A stretch of DNA of 64,000 nt from Seriola aureovittata (taxonomy: Eukaryota; Chordata; Actinopteri; Carangiformes; Carangidae): assembly GCF_021018895.1 (NCBI RefSeq), contig NC_079371.1:14259501-14323500 (forward strand), written 5' to 3'. A program made the position numbers and the translations under genes. The notes under the pieces are model-generated. The model saw only the letters and a program-made list of their open reading frames with translations, was not told the DNA's origin and searched no databases. Below, one piece after another: positions 61,128 to 64,000 of this stretch; the stretch's first letter is position 1, and each line of letters starts with the position of its first letter.

Positions 61128-64000
61128 ATGGAAGTAGGTCTACGCTTTGGACAGGTGCCGCTCGCCGTGAAGCACAGTAAGTAACCACGTTTCTTATTTT
61201 GTAGCCTACACCTTTTTGTTACTTATCATAACTGACTAATGTTGAGGGCACGGGTGTCCATGCAGTTACTTACAATTGAATGTGAACGCTGATGTAGCAA
61301 AAACTCCGCTCCCCTCCGTTGCTCAGGGAACGGCGGGGTGAACCAGCTCGGCGGAGTCTTCGTTAACGGGCGCCCGTTACCGCACGTGGTGAGACAGCGG
61401 ATTGTGGAGCTCGCGCAATTCGGCGTGCGTCCCTGTGAGATCTCCCGCCGCCTGCGCGTCAGTCACGGCTGTGTCAGCAAAATACTGGCCAGGTAAATTT
61501 ATGTAGCTTATTTATTTATTTATTTATTTATTCATTCATTCATTTCATAGACATTAATTATCTGTAACAAGTCTGGTTTTGGGGTGAAACATTTTGTTGC
61601 CTGCATGGCCTTTATTTGTACAGCACTGTACACTGACATAGTAACAAGTGTTACAGTGTTCACACATGGAAACCAGCTACATCTTAAAATGTATAGGCCA
61701 TTTTTAAATTTATATGACTATTTATAATTGCCCACTTCCATGAAAATGCATAAATTCCTGATATTTGACTGTGAAGGCTATGTTTAAATTATTTCCAATA
61801 TTATTTGATAGGCTATATATCAGTGGCATGATGTCAGATGTTGGAAACTTTCCTTTAAGATTCATCCATGCTGACATGATTGCATCACATCATTTCTGCA
61901 GATTTGTCAGCTGCACATTCATACTGCCAATCTCCCGTTGTACCACATCCCAAAGGTGTTCTACTGGATTCAGATCTGGTGACTGGGGATGACACTGAAC
62001 TAAACTGAACTCATTGTTATGTTCATGAAACCAGTTAGAGAAGACTTTTACTTTGCAACATGGTGAATTATAATGCTGGAAGTAGCCATTAGAACATGGT
62101 AAACTGCGTCCATGAAGGGATGGTCAATACTCAGATAGTCTGTGGCATTTGAATAGGCTAATGATTTATTGATATTAAGGGGCCTTAAGTGCCATGAAAA
62201 CATCCCCCACACCATTACGCCAGCAGCAGCAGCCTGGCCTGTTGGCACAAGGCAGGTTGGGTCATGGATTCATACTGTTGAAGCCAAATTCTGACCCTAC
62301 CATCTGCAGCCTCATCAGCTATCCAGATTCATCAGACCAGGCTATGTTTTTCCAGTCTTCATCTATCAGTTTTGGTGAGTCTGTGCCCACTGCTGCCTCA
62401 GATTGTGCAGTGCTGTGCATTCTGGGATGTTTTTCTGCTCACCACAGTTGTAAAGAGTGGTTATTACCATAGCCTGGCCATTCTCCTCTGACTTCTCTCA
62501 TTAACAAGGTGTTCGATTTGCAGAACATCTGCAGTAGATTGCTGTGCTTGTTTTCTCACTCTATTCCAACTTATATACTTTTCAGGTAAAATGTTAACCT
62601 CTCCTGACAGATGTCATTATTGTTCATTCAGGTACAATGAGACAGGGAGCATCAGACCAGGAGTGATTGGAGGCTCTAAGCCCAAAGTGGCCACTCCAAA
62701 AGTTGTGCAAAGGGTCCTGCATCTGAAACACACCAACCCCACCATGTTCGCCTGGGAGATCAGAGACAGGTTGATGCTTGAGCAGGTGTGTGACCATGAC
62801 AGCGTGCCCAGCATCAGCTCCATCAACAGGTATAGAGGACCACATGTGTGTGTTTGTTTGACAACACAGATCATTGAAATGAGTGTTGACTGAGTTCCCT
62901 CTGTCTTCACAGGATCATTAGAAGCAAAGTCCAGTCTGAGTCGTGTGAAGTTGGTAAGTTTTTCTTCGTCTTCTCTCTCTTGGTCTGTCCCCCTCTCTGA
63001 CTCTAATGGTTCCTGACGCTGACCTCTGCCCTGCAGTATCATCAGCATCATCTGTTGCCATGGGAGCAACCCATTCCTCTGAGTCCACCTATTCCATCAG
63101 GGGGATTTTGGGAATCAGAAAATGCAGCGGCAAATATAAAACAGGTAATAACATCTGTGAATGTGGTCAGCTTATGTGCATGTGTTTGAAAGTGTGCCTA
63201 CTGTATATGAGTATATTTGACACTGTTTGATAGGCCTTTCTCATGGAAGACATTTTGACATGCCACAAGGGGAATCACTGGTTGAATAGAACAGAGCCAA
63301 TGTTCATGTTAATAGTTGCACCTGTGTTTTTCCTATGAGAAGTCAAAACGACTGCTGTGAAAAAGGCTTACTAATTATTGAAACCATCGCCGTCAGTGAA
63401 AATGTTTCCTTTGTGATGAAACAGATTTTTCCATTAACTTTAATACAGTTAAAAGTTTTCTCTTAATTGCCAACTACCAACACTTTACAGTACATGTGTG
63501 TATGTTTCTTCATAGTGTACTGTTTTGGAATTTGGGATACAATAAATTAATGCACTTTATTATATACTAACTGTGGCTACTGCCACTTGCAAAGTTGAAA
63601 AGAGAAATCCAATTTTTCCGATTTAATTACAAATAACAAAATAAAGGATTAAACTTTATTTTGTTTTATTTTATTTTCCAAGATGTCTTTACATTTTAAT
63701 TTGGTTATTTTTTTAATTTTGTATTTGCAGCTCCTCCTTTTTTGTTTTGTATACTTTACACTTTATACTACTTCAACACTGAAAAATCAAGCAAATTTAT
63801 TTTACGGGCTGTCTGAGTCAAATATAATTAATTCACTTTTTTTTTGAGCAGGCATCCATGGCCCTAATGAAATGTGCTTTAAGACACTTTTCAGTAACTT
63901 CACAGGTTAGCTGTGATGCTTCTTCCTTCATTTAAAAAAGCCATTTAAGCCATTCATTTAGTCACACAATCTTTATTTCAGACAACCTATGGGTAAAGTC
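61128..64000 (+). CDS. pax5: Paired-box transcription factor, Pax2/5/8 class, positional counterpart of PAX5 (partial, continues beyond the window)
   Basis: DNA-binding transcription factor. Exons: 61128-61176, 61327-61492, 62632-62829, 62913-62953, 63037-63144, 63852-63905, and 63982 onward. All borders are GT-AG and all phases agree. Exon 1 gives 16 residues (MEVGLRFG...). Exons 2 and 3 encode a full paired domain from [14 protein letters not shown] to SSINR, and exon 5 the octapeptide YSIRGILGI. Exons 2 and 3 (166 and 198 bp) follow the usual paired-box gene layout. Against remembered human PAX5 the paired domain shows about 23 changes in 126 positions, far more than expected for a vertebrate pax5. 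Exon 4 is short ([13 protein letters not shown]). Exon 6 ([18 protein letters not shown]) does not show the LFTQQQLEVLDRVF partial homeodomain. The symbol rests on the octapeptide and the head-to-head zcchc7 neighbour; a diverged duplicate of pax5 is equally possible. Confidence 0.85.
61327..61492 (+). CDS. pax5: pax5-like exon 2: N-terminal (PAI) half of the paired domain
   Basis: Encodes [37 protein letters not shown] and [14 protein letters not shown]. The beta-turn and helix-turn-helix core are kept. Differences from PAX5 include His after RPLP, AQF for AHQ, CEISRR for CDISRQ and ILAR for ILGR. AQxG and [11 protein letters not shown] are features of Pax1/9. Confidence 0.93.
61507..61545. 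repeat. (TTTA)n-(TTCA)n microsatellite in pax intron 2
   Basis: Tetranucleotide run starting about 14 bp after the exon 2 donor. Confidence 0.9.
61870..62560 (-). mobile_element. Decayed Tc1-like transposase fragment in pax intron 2
   Basis: Read on the minus strand it decodes, with frameshifts and stops, to the catalytic part of a Tc1-family transposase: WSDES-type block (gcctggtctgatgaatctgga), [10 protein letters not shown] at 62215-62180, [14 protein letters not shown], and a [22 protein letters not shown] block at about 61930-61980. The second Asp region is broken. No inverted termini were found, so only an internal fragment remains. It accounts for most of the intron. Confidence 0.75.
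62632..62829 (+). CDS. pax5: pax5-like exon 3: C-terminal (RED) half of the paired domain
   Basis: Encodes [20 protein letters not shown], then a diverged helix (QRVLHLKHT), then [14 protein letters not shown] and VPSISSINR. The [11 protein letters not shown] and FAWEIRDRL blocks match the Pax2/5/8 class. Changes concentrate in the helix between PKVV and NPTMF. Confidence 0.93.
63037..63144 (+). CDS. pax5: pax5-like exon 5: octapeptide
   Basis: Enters in phase 1 after tctgccctgcag. Encodes a Ser-rich linker and YSIRGILGI, the Groucho-binding octapeptide of Pax2/5/8 (YSISGILGI in PAX5). It then reads RKCSGKYKT, where PAX5 has the KRKRDE nuclear-signal segment. Confidence 0.88.
63276..63375. 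repeat. Short dispersed repeat, second copy at 19346-19430
   Basis: Shares 'ttgaatagaacag', 'cacctgtg(c/t)ttttcctat' and 'agtcaaaa(t/c)gactgctgtgaaaaag' in the same order and orientation with 19346-19430, 44 kb away. It lies in the pax intron before exon 6. Non-coding; I recall similar text from other fish genomes. Confidence 0.65.
63852..63905 (+). CDS. pax5: Possible pax5-like exon 6, unlike PAX5
   Basis: 54 bp between a strong acceptor (ttttttttgagcag) and GT (ACAG|gttagc), in phase 1 at both ends, encoding [16 protein letters not shown] with Gly-Ile first. PAX5 exon 6 also begins Gly-Ile but then carries the partial homeodomain. A further acceptor at 63980-63981 opens the next exon (DNLW...). 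This is a prediction from splice signals and phase, with only weak homology support. Confidence 0.5.

Overview
The window comes from a ray-finned fish, most likely a percomorph teleost. Intron-rich vertebrate genes sit among long (CA)n tracts, degraded Tc1/mariner copies, an L2-type LINE tail and several short dispersed repeats familiar from percomorph genomes. Four protein genes can be rebuilt exon by exon with canonical GT-AG junctions and matching phases. All annotation is by eye; no search was run.

Layout. A neuronal nicotinic acetylcholine receptor beta-type subunit lies on the minus strand at 1091-15723 (6 exons, 499 aa). A gene-poor, repeat-rich interval of about 17 kb follows. rnf38, a RING-H2 ubiquitin ligase, is on the minus strand at 34390-49189 (12 coding exons, 641 aa). 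zcchc7, a CCHC zinc-knuckle RNA-surveillance factor related to yeast Air1/2, is on the minus strand at 51242-58432 (9 exons, 530 aa). The interval upstream of zcchc7 holds a tRNA-Trp(CCA) gene and two decayed copies. A paired-box gene of the Pax2/5/8 class begins on the plus strand at 61128 and runs off the right end.

The zcchc7/pax pair is head to head, as human ZCCHC7 and PAX5 are, and rnf38 is close to both in human too. The pax gene is therefore the positional counterpart of PAX5. Its paired domain is strongly diverged from the nearly invariant vertebrate Pax2/5/8 sequence, and its exons 4 and 6 do not look like PAX5. This is the most interesting gene in the window: either a fast-evolving pax5 or a divergent duplicate.

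Other notable items are a complete 2.7 kb DDE transposon inside an rnf38 intron (TA duplications, 31-bp terminal inverted repeats, a three-exon transposase gene with one premature stop), a 445-bp non-autonomous element with 28-bp inverted ends, a perfect 22-bp-arm hairpin at 32311-32358, and a His/Asn-rich expansion in Rnf38. I found no CRISPR array, prokaryotic element or convincing viral insertion.
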